NCBI RefSeq assembly: GCF_008017825.1
Contig: NZ_VRLS01000010.1
Span: 33,446 to 97,445, forward strand
DNA length: 64,000 nucleotides
Direction of reading: 5' to 3'
Source of the DNA: Mesonia sp008017825
GTDB taxonomy: Bacteria > Bacteroidota > Bacteroidia > Flavobacteriales > Flavobacteriaceae
The notes below the pieces were generated by a model. The model made no database searches. It had not been told where the DNA came from and saw only the letters and a program-made list of their open reading frames with translations. The position numbers were made by a program, and so were the translations under genes. This document shows positions 34,872-44,598 of this stretch, one piece after another; position 1 is the stretch's first letter; every line of letters starts with the position of its first letter.

Positions 34872-34893
34872 TTGTTTTTTTTAGAAAATTTAT

Positions 34894-35199
34894 CTAAACC
34901 ACTTCTACTTCTATTATTTCATCCTTTAAATCTACTCCATTAAAGATATAGGCATAAACCCACATGATGGTAAACGATGGGATAATATCTGTATAAGGAA
35001 GAATTTCCTCTATAAATAATAAAATTGATGCTAGCTTCCCTTTTTTACCAGGATACATTTCAGTCATCGTTTTGGCTGCATAAGGAGCCCACACAATATC
35101 TAGAAAAGGTCCTATAACAGGAATACCCATAGTTAGCATTCCTATTCCGTCAAAAAACACACCCTTTACTAATCTCTTATATTTATTACTTAATATCAT
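34894..35199 (-). CDS. small hydrophobic conserved protein
   Basis: 101 residues with hydrophobic stretches around 12-35 (GVFFDGIGMLTMGIPVIGPFLDIVWAP) and 60-88. It is probably membrane-associated, with a charged end (LKDEIIEVEVV). No motif identifies a function. It is transcribed in the same direction as msrA, whose stop lies 40 bases upstream of its start. Confidence 0.65.
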   Translation of the reverse strand: MILSNKYKRLVKGVFFDGIGMLTMGIPVIGPFLDIVWAPYAAKTMTEMYPGKKGKLASILLFIEEILPYTDIIPSFTIMWVYAYIFNGVDLKDEIIEVEVV

Positions 35200-35239
35200 A
35201 TCTTATTTTCTATATGAATTGCAAAAAAAGTGCCGAACT

Positions 35240-35767
35240 CTATTCTTCTAATAAATGAGAAAATTCACTTCTTAATTTTTTGAGTTTAGGGTTTATAATT
35301 ATTTGACAATAGGGTTGCTGTGTGTAGTTGTTATAAAAGTTTTGATGTTGGAATTCTGCTTCATAAAAATTAGTATAAGCAGTAACCTCCGTAACTATTT
35401 CATTTTCAAAAACCTCATTATTTAATTCTTCAATTACTTCTTTAGCAATCTTTTCCTGTTCTTCATTATGATAAAAAATAGCACTTCTATATTGTGGGCC
35501 AATATCATTTCCTTGTCTGTTTAAAGTTGTAGGATCGTGGGTAGTAAAAAAAATGTAAAGTATTTCTTTATAGGTTACTTTCTCTTCATCATAATTGAAC
35601 TGTATAGCTTCGGCATGGCCTGTTCTCCCTTCAACAACTTCTCGATAAGGCGGATTTTTAATTTTTCCTCCAGAAAAGCCCGATTTCACATTCGAGATTC
35701 CTTTTACCCGCTGAAAAACTGCTTCGGTACACCAAAAACATCCATTCGCTAAAGTGACTTTTTCCAT
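35240..35767 (-). CDS. msrA: peptide methionine-S-sulfoxide reductase
   Basis: Reduces the S-epimer of methionine sulfoxide in oxidised proteins. The catalytic motif GCFWC (Cys10 nucleophile, Cys13) is followed by VKSGFSGG, the conserved GHAEAIQFNYDEE, FFTTHDPTTLNRQGNDIGPQYRSAIFY and late FYEAEFQHQNFY. At 175 residues it is the single-domain form without a fused MsrB. Confidence 0.95.
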   Translation of the reverse strand: MEKVTLANGCFWCTEAVFQRVKGISNVKSGFSGGKIKNPPYREVVEGRTGHAEAIQFNYDEEKVTYKEILYIFFTTHDPTTLNRQGNDIGPQYRSAIFYHNEEQEKIAKEVIEELNNEVFENEIVTEVTAYTNFYEAEFQHQNFYNNYTQQPYCQIIINPKLKKLRSEFSHLLEE

Positions 35768-35919
35768 TTTAAATTTTTATTTAAAATTAAAGCAAGTTTA
35801 TAAGCTTTTAAACCCCGTGAGCTAAATTAACGTGTATTTATGATTTGTAAATTACGAAGATCTATTTTCAAAAGAAAAGCCTATTTTAGCATATAAAATT
35901 TTGCTCTAAATTTATAAGA

Positions 35920-36588
35920 ATGATTGAAGTTAAAAATCTACATAAGTATTACGAAGATCTTCACGTACTCAATGACGTAAATCTTACCATAGAAAAAGGA
36001 GAAATTGTATCGGTTGTAGGAGCTTCTGGAGCAGGAAAAACAACACTTTTGCAAATATTAGGAACCCTAGATACTCCAAGTAAAAAGCATAATTGTGTTG
36101 TTAAGCTTAATGATACCGAAGTCAACAAACTCTCTAAAAAAGAGTTAGCTAAGTTTAGAAACCAACATATTGGTTTTATTTTTCAATTTCATCAATTATT
36201 ACCCGAATTCACTGCCCTAGAGAACATTTGTATTCCAGCATTTATTCACCAAACTTCAAAAGAACAAGCCGAAAAAAGAGCGCTAGAATTATTAGATTTT
36301 TTAGGCTTATCTCACCGTAAAGACCATAAACCCGGACAACTGAGTGGTGGAGAACAACAACGTGTAGCTGTAGCTAGAGCTCTTATTAATAATCCCCAAA
36401 TCATCCTTGCCGATGAACCTTCTGGGAATTTAGATTCAGAATCTGCAGAAAACCTTCACCAACTTTTCTTTAAATTAAGAGAGGAATTTGGACAAACATT
36501 TGTCATTGTTACCCATAATCAAGAATTAGCCAATATGGCCGACAGGAAATTGGTAATGGTTGATGGTAGCATCAAATCTCCACAGTAA
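35920..36588 (+). CDS. LolD-like ABC transporter ATP-binding protein
   Basis: 222 residues with Walker A GASGAGKTTLL, Q-loop FIFQFHQLLPEFTALENI, signature LSGGEQQRVAVARAL, Walker B IILADEPSG and an H-loop VTHN. The LolD/MacB/FtsE subgroup is indicated by the FHQLLPEFTALEN pattern. LolD energises release of lipoproteins from the inner membrane with LolC/E, but no permease gene is adjacent, so the partner is unknown. Its stop shares a base with the start of the next gene. Confidence 0.85.
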   Translation: MIEVKNLHKYYEDLHVLNDVNLTIEKGEIVSVVGASGAGKTTLLQILGTLDTPSKKHNCVVKLNDTEVNKLSKKELAKFRNQHIGFIFQFHQLLPEFTALENICIPAFIHQTSKEQAEKRALELLDFLGLSHRKDHKPGQLSGGEQQRVAVARALINNPQIILADEPSGNLDSESAENLHQLFFKLREEFGQTFVIVTHNQELANMADRKLVMVDGSIKSPQ

Positions 36589-38288
36589 TGCTTCTTATTG
36601 CTGTTTCTTGGCTCTATATTTTTTTAGCATCAACACTTGTAGGGCTTTTTATTCAGCAACAATTAAAATTACCTTTTCAAGCTCTAATCATTCAATTTTT
36701 GGGATGGTTTGGAATAGGACTTTTCGCCACATGCTTTGCATTTTTATTTCCGTTAAACGGAATTTTTCATGGTGTGTTATTTTCTATTCTTCTCTATCTA
36801 GGATTTATTTATCAACAAGAATTTATACAGCTTCATAAACACCTTTGGAAAGTTTTTAAAAATCTTAAAATTGGTTTTAAAGCTTTTACAATTCTTGTCA
36901 CTATTTTGATTTTAGCTAAATGTGCTTCAGCTCCATATATTTTAGATAATGAATCCTACTACATTCAAACCATAAAATGGCTTAATGAATACGGACTTGT
37001 TCCTGGCTTAGGGAATTTACATTTGTATTTAGGTCAAACTAGTGGATGGCACATTTTACAAGCAGCTTTTAATTTTAATTTTCTATATGATAGTTTTAAT
37101 GACCTTAGCGGATATTGCCTTTTGTGGGGAAATCTATATGCTGTAAAACTTCTAAATGACTATTTTAAAAGATCATCTCAAAGAGTTGTTTTGTTTTTTG
37201 CTGCACTTCCTCTTACCAATGTTCTTTTTTTTAGTTTTATAGCAGCCCCTTCTCCAGATATTCCTGTATATATTATAAGCTGGTACATTTTCTATATTGT
37301 CTTTAAAGACTATAAAAATACCAATACCTCACATCTCCTTACGATTTCTTTATTTATCTTTTTTCTGATATTTATCAAGTTTACCAATGCATTTTTATTA
37401 ATCCTTCCTCTTTACTTCTTTATACTCAATTTTAATCAACATAAAATAACAATTCTTCCTTTCTCTGTTTTTGGATTTTTTACTTTAGTAATTATAGTTT
37501 TAAAAAATAGTATAGTAACAGGAATTCCTCTTTACCCTACTCCATTATTTAGTTCATTTATAAAGTTAGACTACCAACTCCCTGCAGAATTACAACAGTT
37601 CTATTATCACTATACAAAAGCTTTTGCATTTAAACTTTCTCCAACGGAATATGAGAAACTCAATATTTGGCAGCTATTTTCTCATTGGTTAACCTTGCCT
37701 AAATTGCACGGTTTTTTCAATAAGCTTATCATTATTATATGTTTTTTATTTCCTTTTTTCATTCAAAAAATAGCTCATAAAAAAAGTAGTGTTTTCTTAT
37801 ATATTATTGGTATAATTCAATTACTGATTTTAGGTGTTACTTCTCCTCAATATCGCTTCTTTCTAAATATTCTTTTTTTAATCATTGCACTCCTAAGCAC
37901 ATATTTTTTTCAGAATAAAAAGCTAATTTCTGGTTTATTGATGATTATAAGTATTAGTCTTATTATTCAAACCTTTTTTAGCTTTTCGCTGAATAAATTT
38001 ACCAATAACCCTTATGCTTCTCAGAGTTCAGGATTTCAACTGACACAAGTTCTATATCCTCATCAAAATTCTCGTTATTCATTTGAATATGAAATTAAGT
38101 CGGTTGAAAATTTAGAGTATTTTTCCCCACTAGAAAATAATTTCTTTTGGAATACTGGAAACGGACCTTTACCTACTGTAAATAAAGATCAAATCGAATA
38201 TTTTAAGAAAGGTTTTCAATATATTCCGCAGCGACGGGGAAAAACTATTAAAGATGGTTTTTACAGCAAAAAAATAAAACCAGAATGA
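36588..38288 (+). CDS. polytopic membrane protein, LIC_10190-like
   Basis: A 566-residue, very hydrophobic protein with ten or more transmembrane segments and a C-terminal soluble region of about 100 residues. After the third segment comes APYILDNESYYIQTIKWLNEYGLVPGLGNLH, a loop like those of membrane glycosyltransferases of the GT-C type, and QTSGWHILQAAFNF. This resembles the uncharacterised LIC_10190 family. A role in surface polysaccharide synthesis is an inference only. It overlaps the LolD-like gene by one base, and the next gene begins 4 bases before its end. Confidence 0.65.
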   Translation: MLLIAVSWLYIFLASTLVGLFIQQQLKLPFQALIIQFLGWFGIGLFATCFAFLFPLNGIFHGVLFSILLYLGFIYQQEFIQLHKHLWKVFKNLKIGFKAFTILVTILILAKCASAPYILDNESYYIQTIKWLNEYGLVPGLGNLHLYLGQTSGWHILQAAFNFNFLYDSFNDLSGYCLLWGNLYAVKLLNDYFKRSSQRVVLFFAALPLTNVLFFSFIAAPSPDIPVYIISWYIFYIVFKDYKNTNTSHLLTISLFIFFLIFIKFTNAFLLILPLYFFILNFNQHKITILPFSVFGFFTLVIIVLKNSIVTGIPLYPTPLFSSFIKLDYQLPAELQQFYYHYTKAFAFKLSPTEYEKLNIWQLFSHWLTLPKLHGFFNKLIIIICFLFPFFIQKIAHKKSSVFLYIIGIIQLLILGVTSPQYRFFLNILFLIIALLSTYFFQNKKLISGLLMIISISLIIQTFFSFSLNKFTNNPYASQSSGFQLTQVLYPHQNSRYSFEYEIKSVENLEYFSPLENNFFWNTGNGPLPTVNKDQIEYFKKGFQYIPQRRGKTIKDGFYSKKIKPE

Positions 38289-39049
38289 ACAAAAAAGAAT
38301 TAAAGGAGTTTTTAGATCATAAGGTCAAAGAATACGAAAACCCAGATTTTATAGCAACAGATCCTATTCAAATTCCGCATTTGTTTAGCAAAAAAGAAGA
38401 TATAGAAATTGCCGGATTTCTTACCGCTACCATTGCTTGGGGAAACAGAAAAAGTATTCTTAAAAATGCGCATAGACTTATGCAAATGTTAGATAATTCT
38501 CCTTTTGATTTTATTAAAAACCATAAAGATAAAGACTTCGATTCACTTAGTAGTTTCGTACATCGTACATTTAACGGTAATGATTTAATTTATTTTGTAA
38601 AAGCACTTAAAAATATCTATACAAATCATCAAGGACTTGAAGGAATCTTTACAGAATATAGTACAGTAAATTCTACCCAATTAGGAATTCATGAATTAAA
38701 AAAAATCTTTTTTGAATTAGAACATTTACCTAGAACTCAAAAACACGTAAGCGATCCTTTAAAAAATTCCGCTGCTAAGCGAATTAATATGTTTCTAAGG
38801 TGGATGGTAAGATCTTCAAAAAATCAAGTAGATTTTGGTCTTTGGGAGAATATTCCCGCTTCAGCTTTGTCATGCCCGTTAGATGTTCATAGTGGCAATG
38901 TTGCGAGAAAATTAAAACTTTTAAAAAGGAAGCAAAATGATGCTAAAGCGTTGGCAGAATTAGATCAAAATTTACGCAAGTTAGACGCTAAAGACCCTGT
39001 AAAATATGACTTCGCACTCTTCGGGCTTGGTATATTTGAGAAATTTTAG
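38285..39049 (+). CDS. TIGR02757 (DUF2400) family protein
   Basis: 254 residues with the family blocks NPDFIATDPIQIPHLFSKKEDIEIAGFLTATIAWGNRKSIL and MFLRWMVRSSKNQVDFGLWENIPASALSCPLDVHSGNVARKL. The last resembles the substrate pocket of the helix-hairpin-helix DNA glycosylase fold, but the family's biochemical role is not established. It overlaps the previous gene by 4 bases, so the three genes from 35920 appear to form one operon. Confidence 0.85.
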   Translation: MNKKELKEFLDHKVKEYENPDFIATDPIQIPHLFSKKEDIEIAGFLTATIAWGNRKSILKNAHRLMQMLDNSPFDFIKNHKDKDFDSLSSFVHRTFNGNDLIYFVKALKNIYTNHQGLEGIFTEYSTVNSTQLGIHELKKIFFELEHLPRTQKHVSDPLKNSAAKRINMFLRWMVRSSKNQVDFGLWENIPASALSCPLDVHSGNVARKLKLLKRKQNDAKALAELDQNLRKLDAKDPVKYDFALFGLGIFEKF

Positions 39050-39121
39050 ATTTTATTTAACAAATCATACTTACTTTTTTATCTTTACTTAAAATTAACT
39101 GCCTGTAAAAGGTTCACTTAT

Positions 39122-40330
39122 ATGATCACTCAAGAAATTTCTTCACGCGAATTAAAGCGTTTAAAAGCTTTAGATGAATATCGCATTTTGGATACCCCAA
39201 ATGAAGCGGAGTATGATGATATCGCGCAGTTAGCGGCTTACATCTCGGATGCGCCAGTGGCTCTAATTTCTTTTATCGATATTAATAGACAGTGGTTTAA
39301 ATCTAAAGTAGGCGTAGAAATGTGCGAAACAGAAAGAAATATTTCTTTTTGCACTCACGCTATTGAAGCCGAAGAAGATGTGTTAGAGATAAAAAACGCA
39401 TTGGAAGATGACCGTTTTAAAAACAATCCACTTACTCAGTCTCCAGATCAACCTGTCATTTATTACTGCGGTTTTAAACTAACCGATAGCAGAGGAATGA
39501 CCTTAGGAACGCTTTGTATTATCGATCATAAACCAAGAACTATTAGTGATAATCAAAAAAAATCACTAAGAGCTTTATCTAAACAGATTGTAAAGTTATT
39601 AGAACTAAGACGTAATTTTGATTTACTGAAAAGAGCAGAAAAATCTTTAAAAGAAAAAAATTCTTTACTCCAAGATTTTGCAGGTACAGTATCGCATGAT
39701 ATTAAAATGCCTTTAGCAAATATGGTTCTTACCGTAGATATTCTAAAGAAAAAATATGAAACTACATTAGACAAAGAAGGGGTTAACTATTTAAATTACT
39801 TAAAAAAATCTAGCTTTAGCTTAAGTGAATATATTACTAGCATCTTAAACCTTTATGAGAGTGAAGTAAAAGCTCACGAAAAATCTAAAGAAAGCTTTGA
39901 TTTAAAGCAATTGCTAGAAGAAATTATAGATCTCTTTAATATTAAGCACGAATGCGAGATAAAATTACCACACAAAAATCTTGAACTACACTGTAACCGT
40001 GCGGCTTTAGAGCAGATTTTACTTAACCTTATCGGAAATAGTTTAAAATACAACGATAAAGAAAAGATTGTCATCAAGATAAAATGCAAAGAGAAAGAAG
40101 GTTTTTACCATTTTTCTGTTAATGATAACGGTGTAGGAATTCCTAAAGAAAAGCAAAAAGAAATTTTTAACTTATTTTCTACTGCCGCTATTACCGATCG
40201 TAATGGAAATAAAGGAAATGGTATAGGGCTTTCTACCGTTAAAAAATTAGTGAAAAAGCTTGGCGGAAAAATTAAAGTAAAATCAGAGTTGGGAGAATTT
40301 ACAAAGGTTTCGTTTACTATAAAAAAATAA
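39122..40330 (+). CDS. GAF-domain sensor histidine kinase
   Basis: A 402-residue cytoplasmic kinase with no transmembrane segment. A GAF domain spans residues ~20-160 (FIDINRQWFKSKVGVEM, SFCTHAI, GMTLGTLCIIDHKPR). The HisKA dimerisation domain contains the phosphorylated His192 in FAGTVSHDIKMPLANM. The HATPase domain shows an N-box (LLNLIGNSLKYNDK), DNGVGIPKEKQ and GNGIGLSTVKKLVKKLGG. No cognate regulator is adjacent, so its output and the ligand of the GAF domain are unknown. Confidence 0.9.
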   Translation: MITQEISSRELKRLKALDEYRILDTPNEAEYDDIAQLAAYISDAPVALISFIDINRQWFKSKVGVEMCETERNISFCTHAIEAEEDVLEIKNALEDDRFKNNPLTQSPDQPVIYYCGFKLTDSRGMTLGTLCIIDHKPRTISDNQKKSLRALSKQIVKLLELRRNFDLLKRAEKSLKEKNSLLQDFAGTVSHDIKMPLANMVLTVDILKKKYETTLDKEGVNYLNYLKKSSFSLSEYITSILNLYESEVKAHEKSKESFDLKQLLEEIIDLFNIKHECEIKLPHKNLELHCNRAALEQILLNLIGNSLKYNDKEKIVIKIKCKEKEGFYHFSVNDNGVGIPKEKQKEIFNLFSTAAITDRNGNKGNGIGLSTVKKLVKKLGGKIKVKSELGEFTKVSFTIKK

Positions 40331-40342
40331 TCAAACTCCTAT

Positions 40343-42277
40343 ATGCTATTTAAAAACCCCTCAGTTTTATATGCTTTATGTTTATTGATTATTCCTATAA
40401 TAGTTCACCTTTTTCAGTTAAGGAGATTTAAAAAAGAATATTTTACCAATGTTGCCTTTCTCAAAAAAATACAACAACAGTCGAGAAAAAGCTCTAAAGT
40501 AAAAAAATGGCTAGTTCTCTTATCTAGGTTATTTGCTTTAGCCGCTATTATTCTTGCTTTTGCCCAGCCCTATTTTCCTGCAGCAGATAGTAGTTTAAAA
40601 GATGAAAGTTTAGTTATTTATCTAGATAACTCTTTTAGCATGCAACAAGAAGGCGATAATACTAATCTTTTAAATGAGGCGGTTCAAAATTTAATCACTA
40701 CGATCCCGTCTAATAAAGAATTTACCCTTTTTACCAACGATCAAGTTTATCGAAATACAACCATCGATAAAATTAAAAATCAGTTATTAGAGATTAATTT
40801 TACCGCCAAAAACCCAAGCTTAAAATCGTCTTATTTAAAAGCTCAAAACCTTTTTGATACTCAAATAAACAACTCTAAGGCATTTTTGGCTATTTCAGAT
40901 TTTCAAGGTAATTCAATAGATTCTGATAATTTTTTCAATGAGAATTATAAAAATTATTTAATTCCGCTTCAAGCGAAAGAACAGCAAAATTTAAGTATAG
41001 ATTCTGCTTACATCGACAATAAAATTGACAAAGATTACCAATTGCATATTCGAGTTTCATCCAATCAAAATACCGAAGATGTTTTTCCTATCGCTTTATA
41101 CAACCAAGAGCAATTATTAGCCAAAAGCAGTATAAGTTTTAAAGATAGTTTGTCTAAAAATGTCGTTTTTAATCTCAATGAAGAAAAAATACTTTACGGA
41201 AAACTCGTTATAGAAGACAATTCACTCGCTTATGATAATGAGTTATTTTTTGGAATCACTACCTCTCCAAAAATTAAAGTGGCTTCAATATCTGCAAATG
41301 ATGATACTTTTCTACGAAACATATTCGCCAACAAAGAAGCTTTTGAATTTCACGCATTCAAAGAAAATGAAGCAGATTATTCGGTTTTAGAAAGTGCAGA
41401 TTTTATTGTGGTAAATGAACTAAAACAAATTCCTGTAAGTCTCCAGACCTTGCTGCGCGAAAAAACAAAAAAGGAAAAAAATATTGTGGTTATTCCTCAC
41501 GAGGAAATTGATTATGAGAATTATAATTCATTTTTAGTCAGTTCAAATAGAGGTAAAATCGTAGATAAAAAAACGGAGGAATTAAAAGTAACTCAAATTA
41601 GGTTTTCTCATCCGCTTTTTAAAAATGTATTTCGCAAACAAATTTCAAATTTTGATTATCCTAGTGTTTATCAAAGTTATCAAATAGATGATTATGGATC
41701 TCCGGCTCTTCTAACCAATGACCAAACGGGATTTTTAACCGAGAAAGATCACTTTTATTTATTTAAATCCGCTTTAAGCGAAAAGTCTACCAACTTTAAA
41801 AACTCTCCGCTTATTGTTCCTGTATTTTACAATATGGCTCTACAAAGTGTTTCTTTACCACAATTATATTACAACGTGGGAGACATTAATGAGATTGATA
41901 TTTCTACACCATTAAATGAAGATGAAGTATTACATCTTGTTAAAAATGAAATAGATTTGATTCCGCTGCAGCGGAAATTAAGTGAACAAGTAAAAATTAC
42001 AACCGCCCAAGATTTGCCTATTGTAGCAGGTAATTTTGAGGTGAAAAAGCAAAATGAACTTATTACAACATTAGGTTTTAACTACAACCGCGAAGAAAGT
42101 AATTTGACTGGTTTATTCCTAAACCAATTTGAAAATATAGAGATAAAAGATAGTTTAAAGAATTATTTTTCTACCCTAAGAAACCAAAGCGAAGTTGATG
42201 AACTTTGGAAATGGTTTGTTATTTTTGCGCTAGTATTTTTAGCGATAGAAATGTTGCTACTTAAATTTTTAAAATAG
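40343..42277 (+). CDS. BatA-like membrane protein with VWA-type region
   Basis: 644 residues beginning with the BatA N-terminal domain (FKNPSVLYALCLLIIPIIVHLFQLRRFKKEYFTNVAFLKKI). It has transmembrane segments at about 8-26, 54-74 and 624-642 and a large region between them that opens with VIYLDNSFSMQQEGDN, a VWA-like D-x-S-x-S MIDAS motif. These proteins are typical of Bacteroidota and are of unknown function. It is similar in layout to the protein encoded at 16617-18644. Confidence 0.8.
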   Translation: MLFKNPSVLYALCLLIIPIIVHLFQLRRFKKEYFTNVAFLKKIQQQSRKSSKVKKWLVLLSRLFALAAIILAFAQPYFPAADSSLKDESLVIYLDNSFSMQQEGDNTNLLNEAVQNLITTIPSNKEFTLFTNDQVYRNTTIDKIKNQLLEINFTAKNPSLKSSYLKAQNLFDTQINNSKAFLAISDFQGNSIDSDNFFNENYKNYLIPLQAKEQQNLSIDSAYIDNKIDKDYQLHIRVSSNQNTEDVFPIALYNQEQLLAKSSISFKDSLSKNVVFNLNEEKILYGKLVIEDNSLAYDNELFFGITTSPKIKVASISANDDTFLRNIFANKEAFEFHAFKENEADYSVLESADFIVVNELKQIPVSLQTLLREKTKKEKNIVVIPHEEIDYENYNSFLVSSNRGKIVDKKTEELKVTQIRFSHPLFKNVFRKQISNFDYPSVYQSYQIDDYGSPALLTNDQTGFLTEKDHFYLFKSALSEKSTNFKNSPLIVPVFYNMALQSVSLPQLYYNVGDINEIDISTPLNEDEVLHLVKNEIDLIPLQRKLSEQVKITTAQDLPIVAGNFEVKKQNELITTLGFNYNREESNLTGLFLNQFENIEIKDSLKNYFSTLRNQSEVDELWKWFVIFALVFLAIEMLLLKFLK

Positions 42278-42345
42278 ATTAAATTTTAAAGTTAGAGTAG
42301 TTCTCATTTCATTTTTGCTAGTTAATCATACAATAAGGATAACTT

Positions 42346-43599
42346 ATGAAACTACTTATTAAGTCGGCTAAAATAATACAGCCCTCCAGTGAATTTCATC
42401 AACAAACAGTAGATTTACTTATTGAAAACGGAATTATATCTTCAATTAAATCTAAAATTGAGGAAAAGGTGGATCAAACCATAGAGTTTGAAAACCTACA
42501 TCTTTCTGAGGGTTGGTTTGATAGTAGTGTATCTTTTGGAGAACCAGGATATGAAGAAAGAGAAACCTTAGAAAACGGCTTACAAACTGCTGCTAAAAGT
42601 GGTTTTACTCAAATTGGTTTAAACTCTAACATCAATCCTATTGCCGATCACGCTTCTGCTATTAATTTTTTACAAAAAGAAAATAATAAACAAGCTGTAA
42701 GTGTTTATCCTATTGCTGCGCTAACCAAAAATAGTGAAGGCAATGATCTTGCAGAGGTATATGATATGCAAAATGCAGGAGCGGTTTCCTTTTATGATTA
42801 CAAGAAGGCTGTGAGCAATCCTAACTTGCTTAAAATTGCTTTACAATATGTACAGAATTTTGGTGGTTTGGTTCAATCATTTCCATTAGACAAATCCATT
42901 GCACATAAAGGTTACGTTCACGAAAACAAACAAAGTACTATTTTAGGACTTAAAGGAATTCCTTCTTTTGCAGAAGAATTACAGATAAGTAGAGATTTAC
43001 ATATTTTAGAATATACTGGAGGTAAATTGCATATTCCAACCATTTCTAGTAAAAAATCTGTACAGCTTATAAAAGAAGCTAAGAAGAAAGGTTTAGATGT
43101 AACTTGTAGTGTGGCTGTTCATCAACTTATTTTTAATAATGACAAGTTAGATACTTTTAATAGTCATTTTAAAGTGATGCCTCCGTTAAGGTCTAAAGAA
43201 GATCAAAAAGCATTAATTAAAGGTGTTAAAGATGGAGTTATAGATATGGTGACAACAGATCACACTCCTATTGACATTGAAAATAAAAAGGTGGAGTTTG
43301 AAAGCGCCTTATTTGGTACTATTGGTTTAGAGTCGGCTTTTGGTACACTTAATAATTTACTTGGCCTAGAAAAAACTATTGAGGTATTCACCAAAAATAA
43401 AAATCGTTTTCATATTCCTTCATTTCAAATTAAAGAAGGAGAAGTTGCTAATTTTACGTTTTTCAATCCAGAAGGTGATTACACCTTTACACATCAACAT
43501 ATATATTCTTCCTCCAAAAATTCTATGTTTTTAGACTATACTTTGTCTGGGAAAGTTTTGGGAGTTTACGCAGAAAAAAATCTTATCATTAATGAGTAA
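42346..43599 (+). CDS. dihydroorotase-like protein lacking the HxH metal site
   Basis: A 417-residue amidohydrolase with the overall plan of class I dihydroorotase (LTKNSEGNDLAEVYDMQNAGAVSFYD; VTTDHTPIDIENK; a C-terminal small beta domain). However, the N-terminal metal-binding motif, normally D-x-H-x-H-x-R-x-P-G, reads Asp59-Ser-Ser61-Val-Ser63-Phe-Gly65-Glu-Pro67-Gly. Both His ligands and the substrate-binding Arg are replaced. It is therefore probably catalytically inactive or altered, as known for non-catalytic dihydroorotase paralogues that act as structural partners of aspartate transcarbamoylase. It overlaps the next gene by 8 bases. Confidence 0.85.
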   Translation: MKLLIKSAKIIQPSSEFHQQTVDLLIENGIISSIKSKIEEKVDQTIEFENLHLSEGWFDSSVSFGEPGYEERETLENGLQTAAKSGFTQIGLNSNINPIADHASAINFLQKENNKQAVSVYPIAALTKNSEGNDLAEVYDMQNAGAVSFYDYKKAVSNPNLLKIALQYVQNFGGLVQSFPLDKSIAHKGYVHENKQSTILGLKGIPSFAEELQISRDLHILEYTGGKLHIPTISSKKSVQLIKEAKKKGLDVTCSVAVHQLIFNNDKLDTFNSHFKVMPPLRSKEDQKALIKGVKDGVIDMVTTDHTPIDIENKKVEFESALFGTIGLESAFGTLNNLLGLEKTIEVFTKNKNRFHIPSFQIKEGEVANFTFFNPEGDYTFTHQHIYSSSKNSMFLDYTLSGKVLGVYAEKNLIINE

Positions 43600-43948
43600 C
43601 ACCACTTCTAAAATAGAAACAGGAAAATCGAAAGCTATTGTAGCTTATTTAACTATAATAGGTTGCATTATTGCCATGTTTATGAATAATGAAGCAAAAA
43701 ATAAATTTGCTAGTTTTCATATTAAACAAGCTTTGGGTATACATATTATATATTTCTTTACCATGGCTATTGCAAATGGTTTTAATGATGTAGAAAGTGA
43801 GTTTGTATTCCTTAGCATTTTCTCTTCTTTTTTACTCTTTAACTTTATTCTATGGGGATATAGTTTTATTGGAGCCCTACAAGGCAAAAAAAACTTACTC
43901 CCATTTATTGGTGTTTATTTTCAAAAATGGTTTAACAAAATCGCCTAA
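43592..43948 (+). CDS. small membrane protein, DUF4870/Tic20-like
   Basis: 118 residues with three to four hydrophobic segments (IVAYLTIIGCIIAMFM, ALGIHIIYFFTMAIANGF, FVFLSIFSSFLLFNFILWGYSFIGA) and the short motif FASFHIKQALG. This resembles the K-x-A-x-F-H-x-x-Q-A segment of DUF4870/Tic20-like small proteins. The function is unknown. It overlaps the dihydroorotase-like gene by 8 bases and the following esterase by one. Confidence 0.7.
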   Translation: MSNTTSKIETGKSKAIVAYLTIIGCIIAMFMNNEAKNKFASFHIKQALGIHIIYFFTMAIANGFNDVESEFVFLSIFSSFLLFNFILWGYSFIGALQGKKNLLPFIGVYFQKWFNKIA

Positions 43949-44598
43949 TGATCACAAAAAATCTATCCCTACAACATGTTTTAAGACCTTCTCAATTAGA
44001 AGGAAAAGCACCATTAATACTAATGTTACATGGTTATGGTAGCGATGAAAATGATTTGTTTTCATTTGCATCAGAGCTTTCTAAGGATTACTTAATTGTT
44101 TCTGCGAAAGCGCCACAACAAATGCTTCCTTACGGAAATGCTTGGTATGATATTAATTTTGATGCTCAAGGAGGTAAATTTACCAATGATGAACAAGCTA
44201 TTGCATCTCGTGAATTGATTTCTACATTTATAGACGAAATTGTAACAGAATACCACGCTGATGCGGATAATGTTACTCTACTTGGCTTTAGTCAAGGTGC
44301 TATTTTAAGTTATGCTGTAGCACTTTCTTATCCAGAAAAAGTGAATAAAGTAGTCGCTTTAAGCGGATATATTCACTCTTCAATTTATAAGTCTGGTTAT
44401 GAAGATAATGATTTCTCTAACCTAAAAATTTATGCTTCTCACGGAAATGTAGATCAAGTGATTCCTGTAGAATGGGCTAGAAAAAATAAACCCTTCTTAG
44501 ACGAATTAGGAATTAACAATCAATACTCTGAATTTCCAGTTGGTCACGGTGTAAATCCTGATAACTTTAGAGAGTTTAAAGAATGGTTAACTAGTTAG
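43948..44598 (+). CDS. phospholipase/carboxylesterase (alpha/beta hydrolase)
   Basis: A 216-residue serine hydrolase of the acyl-protein thioesterase type. It has the oxyanion motif LMLHGYGSDEND, nucleophile Ser115 in GFSQGAIL, a catalytic Asp in GNVDQVIPV and a catalytic His in FPVGHGVNPD. The substrate is uncertain (short-chain esters or lysophospholipids are typical). Its 3' end overlaps the convergent coiled-coil gene by 8 bases. Confidence 0.9.
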   Translation: MITKNLSLQHVLRPSQLEGKAPLILMLHGYGSDENDLFSFASELSKDYLIVSAKAPQQMLPYGNAWYDINFDAQGGKFTNDEQAIASRELISTFIDEIVTEYHADADNVTLLGFSQGAILSYAVALSYPEKVNKVVALSGYIHSSIYKSGYEDNDFSNLKIYASHGNVDQVIPVEWARKNKPFLDELGINNQYSEFPVGHGVNPDNFREFKEWLTS

